This document shows positions 1-8,041 of a DNA stretch of 64,000 nt, in pieces. Within the stretch, counting starts at the first letter, position 1. Each line of letters starts with the position of its first letter. This stretch comes from an uncultured Bacteroides sp. (GTDB lineage Bacteria > Bacteroidota > Bacteroidia > Bacteroidales > Bacteroidaceae), in contig CASFPE010000019.1 in NCBI GenBank assembly GCA_949296575.1, forward strand, positions 156,997 to 220,996, in the 5' to 3' direction. The notes under the pieces were generated by a model. It was not told the origin of the DNA. It searched no databases and worked only from the letters and a program-made list of their open reading frames with translations. Position numbers and translations under genes: made by a program.

Positions 1-2
1 CC

Positions 3-110
3 ATACGCACCCTGTCGAACTTCGCCAATGAGAAACTGATTGCCATCGATGGGCGGAAAATAAAACTCATCGATGAAGAAAAACTGAAAAAAATCAGCAA
101 AATAGGATAA
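3..110 (+). CDS. C-terminal end of a Crp/Fnr-family transcriptional regulator (partial)
   Basis: The open frame enters from the left edge and ends at TAA 108-110. The visible 35 residues start with a leucine/asparagine recognition-helix-like stretch (IRTLSNFANEKLIAI), followed by a beta wing and a lysine-rich tail (DGRKIKLIDEEKLKKIS). This is the usual end of the winged helix-turn-helix domain of Crp/Fnr regulators, where the wing reads as 'I..dgr.i.l.d...L..i'. The cNMP-binding part lies outside the window, so the effector cannot be judged. The gene converges on the lipid kinase gene. Confidence 0.65.
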   Translation: MRTLSNFANEKLIAIDGRKIKLIDEEKLKKISKIG

Positions 111-168
111 CCTTTTCATGCAAGGCTGCCATCGGGCGCAAAGCCGGATTTTCAACTGCCATCCAATC

Positions 169-1098
169 TCATTTAGGAATAACCAGAGTCACCGCTTCAG
201 GCACAATGCCTATCTCCACCGGGAAATGCTTAGGCAAAATACGCCCGTCCACATCAATTGAAGCATTGCGGGCGCGAAGCACACGAACCCTCCGGGTGCG
301 GTAAGACTTCACCATTTTATGATTGAGGATACGCCCCTCCATCAACATCCACAATCCTCTCACCAACTGAAAGAAACCGGGACGATGGATGACGGATACA
401 TCCAGCCATCCATTGTAAGGCACGGCGCTGGGCGTCTGCCCATATCCCCTCGCACTTCCCACACAAACCGTCATGATGCGCCCACGGATATGCTCGTCGT
501 TGATGCGCAAATGCATGCGGTAAAACTTGCGTTCGAAAAACAACAGGAAGAGGGCGGCTACATAAGAAAGGAACTTCACGCCCCAGAAACGCTTCGTGCC
601 ATCGGTAATCTTCACGATACGCGCCCCTAAACCTATATTGACCGCATTCAGGAAATAACGGCGCACGTGCTTCTCGCCATCAAAAAAAGAACAATAACCG
701 GCATCCACCTTCCGGTGGCGGTTGTTGACCAAGCAATCCACAGCTTCTTTGTAGTTGTCGACCGTCAATCCCCAATAATTGGCAAAATCATTCCCAATCC
801 CGTTCGGGATAATCCCCAAAGCTATATCCTGCTTTTCCGCAATATCCGACGACATAATGCCGTTTACCGCATCATTCAATGCGCCATCACCGCCCACAAC
901 GACAATGGTGCGGTAACCATTGTTGGCAAACGTGCGCGCCAAGCGTTCCACAGAGCCGAAACCTTCGGAATGCACATAATCAAACTGCACCTTCTTGCTC
1001 TCCATGTACTGGCGAATTTCTTTCCAGCGTTTCTTTACTTTCCGGCTTCCTGCCCTTGGATTGTAAATGATTCCCCATTTGTCCGGTTCTACTGACAT
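169..1098 (-). CDS. Diacylglycerol/lipid kinase family protein (DAGK catalytic domain)
   Basis: A 309-residue protein of the DagK/YegS/LCB5 lipid kinase fold, which transfers phosphate from ATP to a membrane lipid such as diacylglycerol or a sphingoid base. The nucleotide-binding signature VVVGGDGALNDAVNG lies near residue 68, and NP.AG is near the N-terminus (IIYNPRAGS). The C-terminal half carries the beta-sandwich pattern ending in ASIDVDGRILP. The open frame extends further upstream, but ATG 1096-1098 is preceded by GGAGG seven bases upstream (a rare good Shine-Dalgarno here), and conserved sequence begins there. It sits 17 bases downstream of miaA and is probably cotranscribed. Bacteroidetes make sphingolipids, so the lipid substrate is open. 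Confidence 0.88.
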   Translation of the reverse strand: MSVEPDKWGIIYNPRAGSRKVKKRWKEIRQYMESKKVQFDYVHSEGFGSVERLARTFANNGYRTIVVVGGDGALNDAVNGIMSSDIAEKQDIALGIIPNGIGNDFANYWGLTVDNYKEAVDCLVNNRHRKVDAGYCSFFDGEKHVRRYFLNAVNIGLGARIVKITDGTKRFWGVKFLSYVAALFLLFFERKFYRMHLRINDEHIRGRIMTVCVGSARGYGQTPSAVPYNGWLDVSVIHRPGFFQLVRGLWMLMEGRILNHKMVKSYRTRRVRVLRARNASIDVDGRILPKHFPVEIGIVPEAVTLVIPK

Positions 1099-1115
1099 AA
1101 CCTGCACCTCCGTAT

Positions 1116-2033
1116 TTATTCTTCCATTAACTGCATGACACGTTCCACTTTTTCCTGCACCGGCAAGGCTGCATCCAACCAATGAATCGGGATTCCCCGT
1201 TTCTCCATCCCCCTGAACCAAGTCATTTGCCGTTTGGCAAACTGGTGAATGGCCGTTTCCAAACGAGTGAACATATCTTCATAACTCATTTTTCCTGTCA
1301 CATAAAGAGTCACGTACTTGTATTCCAAACCATAGTAAATCAAATCGTCAGCCGGGATGCCACTGCCAAGAAGCGCACGCACTTCTTCTGCCATGCCTTC
1401 TTCCAACCGTTGCTTCAAGCGGCATGTTATCTTTTCCCTCCTGAGTTCGCGGGAAATATCCACACCAACCACCAGGCTGGACAAGGCAGGGAAACTGCGC
1501 ACGTCCACAGGATGCGCCCGGTAATATTCTTCTATTTCTATCGCACGAATAGCACGTTTCGGCGTATCCACGTCCGTCGTGTTGTGCAATGTCTTGTATG
1601 TGGCCAGCAACGTTGCCAACTCCTCCAGCGTTTTTCCCGACAATTGTTCCCGCAAAAGCGGATTCTCAGGCACAGGCATCAGGCGGTATCCTCTCAACAC
1701 TGCTTCGATGTACAAGCCTGTTCCTCCACACAATACCGGGATTTTACCTTTGCCACGCACTTCTTCATAAGCTTCCAGGAAGTGCTGCTGGTAAAGAAAA
1801 ACATTGTATTTCGTCCCCGGTTCAACGATGTCGATAAGATGGTAAGGCACATCTTTGCCTCCCACGGAATATTCGCCAAGGTCTTTCCCTGTCCCTAAAT
1901 CCATCCTGCGGTACACCTGGCGGCTGTCGGCACTGATAATTTCAGTGTCCAAGCGTGCCGCCAATGCGGCTGCCAATGCTGTTTTCCCCGATGCGGTAGG
2001 TCCTAAGATGGTTATCAAATCATAATGCGCCAT
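1116..2033 (-). CDS. miaA: tRNA dimethylallyltransferase MiaA
   Basis: Adds a dimethylallyl group from DMAPP to N6 of A37 in tRNAs reading UNN codons. The 305-residue product has the family's length. Visible landmarks in order are the P-loop GPTASGKT near residue 12, the DSRQVYR tRNA/substrate motif, GTGKD, the HLID segment, CGGTGLY, and a C-terminal helical region with the QFAKRQMTWFRG signature. I start it at ATG 2033; an in-frame TTG at 2045 would add four residues and is less likely. Bacteroides species often carry two MiaA paralogues; whether another exists cannot be seen here. It forms a minus-strand unit with the lipid kinase. Confidence 0.95.
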   Translation of the reverse strand: MAHYDLITILGPTASGKTALAAALAARLDTEIISADSRQVYRRMDLGTGKDLGEYSVGGKDVPYHLIDIVEPGTKYNVFLYQQHFLEAYEEVRGKGKIPVLCGGTGLYIEAVLRGYRLMPVPENPLLREQLSGKTLEELATLLATYKTLHNTTDVDTPKRAIRAIEIEEYYRAHPVDVRSFPALSSLVVGVDISRELRREKITCRLKQRLEEGMAEEVRALLGSGIPADDLIYYGLEYKYVTLYVTGKMSYEDMFTRLETAIHQFAKRQMTWFRGMEKRGIPIHWLDAALPVQEKVERVMQLMEE

Positions 2034-2097
2034 GAATGCCAACAAGGTTTATTGTCACAAAAGTAAAGCATTTTTTTGAAACTTCTCCTTGTATGGC

Positions 2098-2127
2098 AAA
2101 AAAAAGCCGCCCTTTCACAAGGACGGC
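2098..2127 (-). terminator. Rho-independent terminator of gapA
   Basis: Read on the minus strand, GCCGTCC (2121-2127) pairs with GGGCGGC (2106-2112), one pair being G-U, across an 8-base loop. Eight Ts follow (2098-2105). It begins 24 bases after the gapA stop codon. Confidence 0.85.
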
Positions 2128-2150
2128 TCCGCTATATGGTTATGGACTAA

Positions 2151-3173
<1,023 letters not shown>

Positions 3174-3243
3174 TTAAGTGTTCTATAATATCACAAAATC
3201 TCTTTTTACCTTACTTTGTGTACGCTCTTTCTGAAACGCGGTG

Positions 3244-3251
3244 CAAAAGTA
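3244..3251 (-). promoter_or_regulatory. Promoter -7 element of gapA
   Basis: On the minus strand this reads TACTTTTG, an exact match to the Bacteroidetes TAnnTTTG -7 consensus, about 83 bases upstream of the gapA ATG. No TTTG -33 box is clear at the expected spacing. Confidence 0.6.
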
Positions 3252-3372
3252 CGAAATTGTTTTCATAATAAGAATAAGAAGATGGCTTAATTTATCTTTT
3301 TTTCGTTAAGTTTCAAGGTGCTGGATGGTTTTCTTGCGTGAAATGAAAGCCCTTGTCCTTCTAATCCCCTTT

Positions 3373-5214
3373 TTAGAAAGGAAATAGCAGAGGAAGCACC
3401 GCAATCATCACAATTCCCATAATAATCTGCAACAGTAGCCCCACCTTGACATAATCAGCAAATGAATATTGCCCGGCAGGCATTACCAGCGCGTTTGGAG
3501 GAGTGGAAAACGGAGAAGCAAAACACATGCTCGCCCCGACCGTTACTGCAAAAAGGAAAGGGACAGGACTCACTTCGGCATGAATGGCACTTTGCAAAGC
3601 AATGGGAGCCATGAGGACTGCTGTTACCGTGTTGCTGATGAACATGGTCATCAGTGAAGTGGTGAAATAAATTCCTGCCAACAATGCTATGGGGCCATAA
3701 CTTCCAATGCTGCTTACCAATGCGTCAGACAAATATTGGGAAACGCCGGTCTTTTCCAAGGCTAACGACATGGGAAGCATGGCGCCAAACAGGACAATGG
3801 TTTCCCAATTGATGGTTTTATATGCTGCTTCCACGCTACGCAGGCATCCGGTTATCACCATTAAGACTGCCGCTATCATGACGGCGGTAACTGGCTCTAC
3901 CGGGATGAAGTCGAACACCATCATGGCTACCATTAGCAGCATGATAGCTGCTGCTACGGGCGCTTTGTAGTCGAGTGTTACTTTTGCCGCTTCAGCAAGC
4001 GGTTGTCCCAATACAACCCAATCGTCTTCTTCTGCCGACAGGCGGACTATATTTTCCCATCGCCCTTGCACCAACAAAACATCGCCGTTATGCATTTTTT
4101 CGCTGCCCAATTGGCGCAAATATTCTTTCTTCCGTCTGATAGCAAGCACATTGACTTTAAATCTGCGTCGGAAATCCACCTCCTTGACAGTGCGGTTAAT
4201 CATCCTGGAAGAAGGCATCAGCACGATTTCCGCAATGCCGATGTCATAGAAAGCAAGCCCGTTATCCCCGTGTGCCGTTGGGTGATCCAATAAAACAAGG
4301 TGAAGCACTGTGGCCATTTGGGTGATGCGTTCCTGTTCCCCGGCAATGTAGAGTATGTCGCCTTCTTCCAATACTGTGTCAGGAGCCGAAAGTTGCGTGA
4401 CCGAATGCAATAAGCGTCCTTGGTGATTCTTCTCTCTGCGTATCTCCAGGATATTTACTCCATAGGCATGGCGTACATCCAGTTGGGTTATTGTCTGGCC
4501 GATAGCTTGCGATGAAGGCGTTATTCGCAGGCGAAACAAGTTGCCTGCCAGGTTATATTCCTGCGCAAGTTGTTTCAGGGACTTGTTCCGTGTCCCACTG
4601 TCCGGAACCTCCTTTTTGGGGCTTAAAAACCATTTTGTCGTAGGAAGCAAAACAATAATCCCCACGCTTAAGCAAACCAATCCGACCGGCAGAAATGAAA
4701 AGAAAGACAATGGGGCATAACCGGCTCCTGTTAAAGCATCTTGGATAATAAGGTTGGGAGGCGTACCGATAAGCGTCATCATTCCTCCCATGCTGCTGGC
4801 AAAAGCCAAAGGCATCAGGAGGCGCCGCGCGTTTGTCCCGGTATCAGTTGCCATGCTTACCACAATAGGCAACATTAATGCCACAGTCCCTGTGTTGCTG
4901 ACAAAAGCTCCGATAAAAGCGGTGGCAAGCATGACAAGCAGAAACAGCCTCAGTTCGCTCTTACCAGACAGTTTCAACAACCTCCCGCTTATCATCTTGG
5001 CTAATCCGGTTTGAAAAATGGCACCGCCCACTACAAACAGTCCTATCATCATGATGACTACCGAATTGGAGAATCCCGACAATCCTTCTTCCGGGGTAAG
5101 GATGTGAAATATCAACAGCATCAGCAAAGAACAAATAGCGACTAAATCCGATCGCACCTTGCCGCTCATGAAGAAAGCTGCTGCAACGGCCAAAATAGAA
5201 ATAGTTATCCACAT
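3373..5214 (-). CDS. SLC13-family (DASS) permease with two TrkA-C (RCK_C) domains
   Basis: A 613-residue inner-membrane anion/carboxylate transporter. The N-terminal half has repeated hydrophobic helices with the conserved SNTGTVALMLPI and GTPPNLIIQ signatures of the DASS/CitT fold. A cytoplasmic insert near residues 205-400 holds two TrkA-C-like modules, each starting with a beta strand/ITQLDVRH or VKEVDFRR pattern. The C-terminal half repeats the signature (FISNTVTAVLMAPIAL and FSTPPNALVMP). The longer open frame runs back through mscL on the other strand, so I place the start at ATG 5214, where the first membrane helix begins (MWITISILAV). Such proteins carry sulfate, phosphate or dicarboxylates; the substrate cannot be told here. 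Confidence 0.9.
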   Translation of the reverse strand: MWITISILAVAAAFFMSGKVRSDLVAICSLLMLLIFHILTPEEGLSGFSNSVVIMMIGLFVVGGAIFQTGLAKMISGRLLKLSGKSELRLFLLVMLATAFIGAFVSNTGTVALMLPIVVSMATDTGTNARRLLMPLAFASSMGGMMTLIGTPPNLIIQDALTGAGYAPLSFFSFLPVGLVCLSVGIIVLLPTTKWFLSPKKEVPDSGTRNKSLKQLAQEYNLAGNLFRLRITPSSQAIGQTITQLDVRHAYGVNILEIRREKNHQGRLLHSVTQLSAPDTVLEEGDILYIAGEQERITQMATVLHLVLLDHPTAHGDNGLAFYDIGIAEIVLMPSSRMINRTVKEVDFRRRFKVNVLAIRRKKEYLRQLGSEKMHNGDVLLVQGRWENIVRLSAEEDDWVVLGQPLAEAAKVTLDYKAPVAAAIMLLMVAMMVFDFIPVEPVTAVMIAAVLMVITGCLRSVEAAYKTINWETIVLFGAMLPMSLALEKTGVSQYLSDALVSSIGSYGPIALLAGIYFTTSLMTMFISNTVTAVLMAPIALQSAIHAEVSPVPFLFAVTVGASMCFASPFSTPPNALVMPAGQYSFADYVKVGLLLQIIMGIVMIAVLPLLFPF

Positions 5215-5262
5215 ATCGGCAAAAAGTTTTTGTATGGATGAGGCATTGTTGTTATGCGGATG

Positions 5263-5270
5263 CAAAAATA
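5263..5270 (-). promoter_or_regulatory. Promoter -7 element for the SLC13 permease
   Basis: The minus strand reads TATTTTTG, fitting TAnnTTTG, 49 bases upstream of the proposed ATG 5214. This supports that start and rejects the longer reading frame. The region is a divergent promoter pair with mscL. Confidence 0.5.
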
Positions 5271-5321
5271 CGTTTTTTTGAGGAAAGCAGGAAAACGCGC
5301 AATATATTTTTATGTGGCAAG

Positions 5322-5353
5322 TTTGCGGCTGAAAGGAACTTTGCTTACCTTTG
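5322..5353 (+). promoter_or_regulatory. Promoter of mscL (-33 TTTG, -7 TACCTTTG)
   Basis: TTTG at 5322-5325 and TACCTTTG at 5346-5353 are separated by 20 bases, matching the full Bacteroidetes sigma-ABfr consensus. The ATG of mscL lies 21 bases downstream of the -7 box. Confidence 0.8.
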
Positions 5354-5374
5354 TCCACAAATAAAAAAAGAATC

Positions 5375-5812
5375 ATGAAGAAGAACGCATTCTTACAAGA
5401 CTTCAAGGCTTTTGCCTTGAAAGGAAACGTGTTGGACATGGCCGTCGGCGTAATCATCGGCGGAGCTTTCGGCAAAATCGTGTCTTCATTGGTGGCAGAC
5501 ATCATCATGCCCCCGATCGGCCTGCTGGTAGGCGGAGTGAACTTCACGGATTTGAAGTGGGTGATGAAACCCGCCGTAGTGGAAAACGGGAAGGAAGTGG
5601 CTGCTGCCGTCACGCTGAATTACGGCAACTTCTTGCAAGTGACTTTCGATTTCCTGATCATCGCTTTCTCTATTTTCATGTTCATCAAGCTCCTCACACA
5701 GCTCACCACCCGTAAAAAAGCGGAAACCCCTGCGGCTCCTCCCGCCCCTCCTGCCCCCAGCCGAGAGGAAGAATTGCTGGCAGAAATACGGGATTTGCTG
5801 AAAAACAAATGA
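5375..5812 (+). CDS. mscL: Large-conductance mechanosensitive channel MscL
   Basis: A 145-residue inner-membrane channel that opens on hypo-osmotic shock. It has the N-terminal amphipathic helix ([20 protein letters not shown]) leading into TM1 with the [15 protein letters not shown] pore-lining segment, a periplasmic loop, TM2 ([16 protein letters not shown]) and a C-terminal cytoplasmic helix rich in Pro/Ala followed by [13 protein letters not shown]. An in-frame TTG at 5351 lies inside the promoter, so ATG 5375 is the start. It is monocistronic and followed by a terminator. Confidence 0.96.
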   Translation: MKKNAFLQDFKAFALKGNVLDMAVGVIIGGAFGKIVSSLVADIIMPPIGLLVGGVNFTDLKWVMKPAVVENGKEVAAAVTLNYGNFLQVTFDFLIIAFSIFMFIKLLTQLTTRKKAETPAAPPAPPAPSREEELLAEIRDLLKNK

Positions 5813-5825
5813 AAGAAAGCCTTTC

Positions 5826-5858
5826 AAGCCGTTCCCTGCCAACAGGAGCGGTTTTTCT
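5826..5858 (+). terminator. Rho-independent terminator of mscL
   Basis: AAGCCGTTCC (5826-5835) pairs with GGAGCGGTTT (5845-5854), with G-T wobbles, across a 9-base loop, and a T-rich tail follows. It begins 13 bases after the stop codon. Confidence 0.7.
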
Positions 5859-5906
5859 TGCGCTTTCTTGTTTGCAAAGCATCATTATTCAATTTGACAA
5901 TCACAT

Positions 5907-7460
5907 ATGGAAGAAAAAATCATCATCCTTGACTTCGGCTCGCAGACCACACAGCTCATCGGGCGGCGCATCCGCGAACTGAATGTCTATTGCGAAATCC
6001 TGCCTTACAACAAGTTCCCACAAGACGATGGCAGCATCAAAGGCGTCATCCTTTCCGGCAGCCCTTTCTCGGTTTACGACAGTGCTGCTTTCAAAGTGGA
6101 CTTGGCCGCCTTGCGCGGGAAATATCCGTTGTTAGGCATCTGCTACGGCGCACAATTCATCGCCTACTCCAACGGCGGGACTGTGGAACCGGCTGAAAGC
6201 CGCGAGTATGGCCGCGCCAACCTTGGCCGGTTCGACACGGGAAATCCCTTGCTGAAAAACGTGAGAATCCATTCACAAGTATGGATGAGCCATGGCGACA
6301 CCATCACCTCTGTGCCGCAGCAATTTGAAGCCATCGCCTCTACCCAAGAAGTAGAGATTGCCGCCTATCAAATCAAAGGCGAAAAAACATGGGGCGTGCA
6401 GTTCCACCCGGAAGTGTCGCACAGCGAAGACGGCACGCAAATCCTGAAAAACTTCGTCACCGGCATCTGCGGTTGCCACCAGACATGGAGTTCCGCTTCC
6501 TTTGTAGACACCACCGTAAACGAATTGAAAGAGCAAATCGGCACGGACCGTGTCATCCTCGGCCTGTCGGGAGGCGTGGATTCGTCCGTTGCCGCCGTGC
6601 TGCTGAACCGCGCCATCGGGCGCAACCTCACGTGCATCTTCGTGGACCATGGCTTGCTGCGCAAGGATGAATTCCGCAATGTGCTGCACGATTACGAATG
6701 CTTGGGGCTGAATGTCATCGGAGTAGACGCATCCGAAAAGTTCTTCCGCGACCTGGAAGGCGTGACAGACCCCGAACAGAAACGCAAAATCATCGGCCGC
6801 GATTTCGTGGAAGTGTTCAATGCCGAAGCAAGGAAAATCACCGACGCACGCTGGCTGGCGCAAGGCACGATCTATCCCGACCGCATCGAAAGCCTGAACA
6901 TCACCGGGAAAGTCATCAAAAGCCACCACAACGTCGGCGGGCTGCCCAAGGAAATGAACTTGAAACTGTGCGAGCCGCTGAAATGGCTGTTCAAAGACGA
7001 AGTGCGGCGCGTGGGCCGCGAATTGGGCATCCCCGAACACCTCATCGGGCGGCACCCTTTCCCAGGACCCGGGCTGGCCGTGCGCATCTTGGGAGATGTC
7101 ACCCGTGAAAAAGTGCGCATCCTGCAAGATGCTGACGACATCTTCATCCGAAGCCTCCGCGAATGGACGGCAAAAGACGCCGATGGAAAGGAAACATCCC
7201 TGTACAACCAGGTGTGGCAAGCGGGAGTGGTGCTGCTGCCCGTGCAAAGCGTGGGCGTGATGGGCGATGAACGCACTTATGAACGTGCCGTGGCCTTACG
7301 CGCCGTGACCAGCACCGATGCCATGACGGCCGATTGGGCGCGCCTGCCTTACGACTTCCTTGCGAAGGTATCCAACGATATCATCAACAAGGTGAAAGGC
7401 GTGAACCGCGTCACTTACGACATCTCGTCGAAACCGCCTTCGACCATCGAGTGGGAATAA
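5907..7460 (+). CDS. guaA: GMP synthase (glutamine-hydrolysing)
   Basis: Converts XMP to GMP using glutamine and ATP, the last step of guanine nucleotide synthesis. The 517 residues give the full fused architecture: a class I glutamine amidotransferase domain with nucleophile Cys79 in GICYGAQ and the His167/Glu169 pair in QFHPEV, an ATP pyrophosphatase domain with P-loop SGGVDSS at 221-227, and the C-terminal dimerisation domain with [11 protein letters not shown] and the ending STIEWE. The start ATG follows a 94-base gap after mscL. I see no clear -7 box, so its promoter is undetermined. A strong bidirectional hairpin follows. Confidence 0.97.
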   Translation: MEEKIIILDFGSQTTQLIGRRIRELNVYCEILPYNKFPQDDGSIKGVILSGSPFSVYDSAAFKVDLAALRGKYPLLGICYGAQFIAYSNGGTVEPAESREYGRANLGRFDTGNPLLKNVRIHSQVWMSHGDTITSVPQQFEAIASTQEVEIAAYQIKGEKTWGVQFHPEVSHSEDGTQILKNFVTGICGCHQTWSSASFVDTTVNELKEQIGTDRVILGLSGGVDSSVAAVLLNRAIGRNLTCIFVDHGLLRKDEFRNVLHDYECLGLNVIGVDASEKFFRDLEGVTDPEQKRKIIGRDFVEVFNAEARKITDARWLAQGTIYPDRIESLNITGKVIKSHHNVGGLPKEMNLKLCEPLKWLFKDEVRRVGRELGIPEHLIGRHPFPGPGLAVRILGDVTREKVRILQDADDIFIRSLREWTAKDADGKETSLYNQVWQAGVVLLPVQSVGVMGDERTYERAVALRAVTSTDAMTADWARLPYDFLAKVSNDIINKVKGVNRVTYDISSKPPSTIEWE

Positions 7461-7491
7461 GCCTCTTATTCCCACATCCCTGCTTGGAAAC

Positions 7492-7531
7492 AAAACATCA
7501 ATGCCCCGTTTTGCCGGGGCATTGATGTTTT
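7492..7531. terminator. Bidirectional terminator hairpin after guaA
   Basis: A perfect 17-bp stem (7492-7508 with 7515-7531) encloses a 6-base loop, with an A-run on the left and a T-run on the right, so it can act on both strands. It sits 31 bases after the guaA stop. Confidence 0.85.
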
Positions 7532-7697
7532 CAAATGCAGCGACACCCCTTCCCCGGCAACCGCAAACATGTCCCGGCATCTCCCCCCCGCCTTCCGGGA
7601 AATAGCAGGAAAAGATTCCTGCAAGCATAATCACATTTATCCCACAAAACTCCGAATCTCACGAAAGGATTTTTGCACCTTCCACTGAAAGATTCCT

Positions 7698-7764
7698 TGC
7701 ACGATTAATAATCGTACACGTGTACGATTATTAATCGTCACGGCGGAAGATTATTAATCGTGCA
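7698..7764. repeat. Three 15-bp near-palindromic sites at 23-bp period
   Basis: ACGATTAATAATCGT (7701-7715), ACGATTATTAATCGT (7724-7738) and AAGATTATTAATCGT (7747-7761) begin exactly 23 bp apart. Sites 1 and 2 together with the spacer ACACGTGT form a perfect 38-bp palindrome (7701-7738). The outer 16 bases (7698-7713 and 7749-7764) are also perfect inverted copies. The array lies between the convergent guaA and fimbrillin genes, outside both transcripts if the flanking terminators work. It looks like a protein-binding array; its reader is unknown. Confidence 0.7.
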
Positions 7765-7786
7765 GAAATTCCTCTATGAAAGGTCC

Positions 7787-7830
7787 GCAATTTTACAGGT
7801 AAAACGCATTCACTTTACCGATAAAATTGC
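7787..7830. repeat. Imperfect inverted repeat with GTAAAATTGC motif
   Basis: The left arm starting at 7787 (GCAATTTTACAGGTAAA) and the right arm ending at 7830 (TTTACCGATAAAATTGC) match as an inverted repeat at 15 of 17 positions. A closely related sequence occurs at 63431-63463, so this may be a small dispersed intergenic repeat. Confidence 0.5.
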
Positions 7831-7843
7831 ACGGCTTTTCCCA

Positions 7844-7888
7844 TAAAAAATGGGGCTGTGTCAAAATTCATCATTTTGACGCAGCCCC
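7844..7888 (-). terminator. Terminator hairpin serving the fimbrillin-like gene
   Basis: GGGGCTGTGTCAAAAT (7852-7867) pairs with ATTTTGACGCAGCCCC (7873-7888) with one G-T pair. On the minus strand the hairpin is followed by ATTTTTT. It lies about 150 bases beyond the stop codon at 8042. Confidence 0.65.
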
Positions 7889-8010
7889 TTAGGGGTGTTA
7901 GAATTGATAAAATGCAAGGCATTGAGGGCGAGGGCGACAGGAGTTTACTTTCGTAAACAACTTAGCCCGAATCCCGATAATAACGCAGCAGTTTGCATTT
8001 ATGACACACC
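7852..8010. mobile_element. Possible MITE-like non-coding element
   Basis: The left end GGGGCTGTGTCAAAA resembles termini of insertion sequences common in Bacteroidetes. The right end ...TGACACACC (8002-8010) is an imperfect inverted match to it. The inside has no open frame; it contains a GTTTAC/GTAAAC mini-hairpin and a GC-rich stretch. Without other copies to compare, the boundaries and mobile nature are tentative. The left hairpin doubles as the terminator described above. Confidence 0.3.
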
Positions 8011-8041
8011 GTCATCCTGAAAAAACCATGAAGACAGGTGA

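Noticed and set aside
5215..5613. N-terminal extension of the SLC13 permease
   Set aside because: The extension runs antisense through mscL and across the divergent promoters; the family begins at the first membrane helix (ATG 5214).
6273..7247. 324-codon open frame antisense to guaA
   Set aside because: Same reason: guaA has all catalytic motifs, and the antisense product is His/Phe-rich with no family features.
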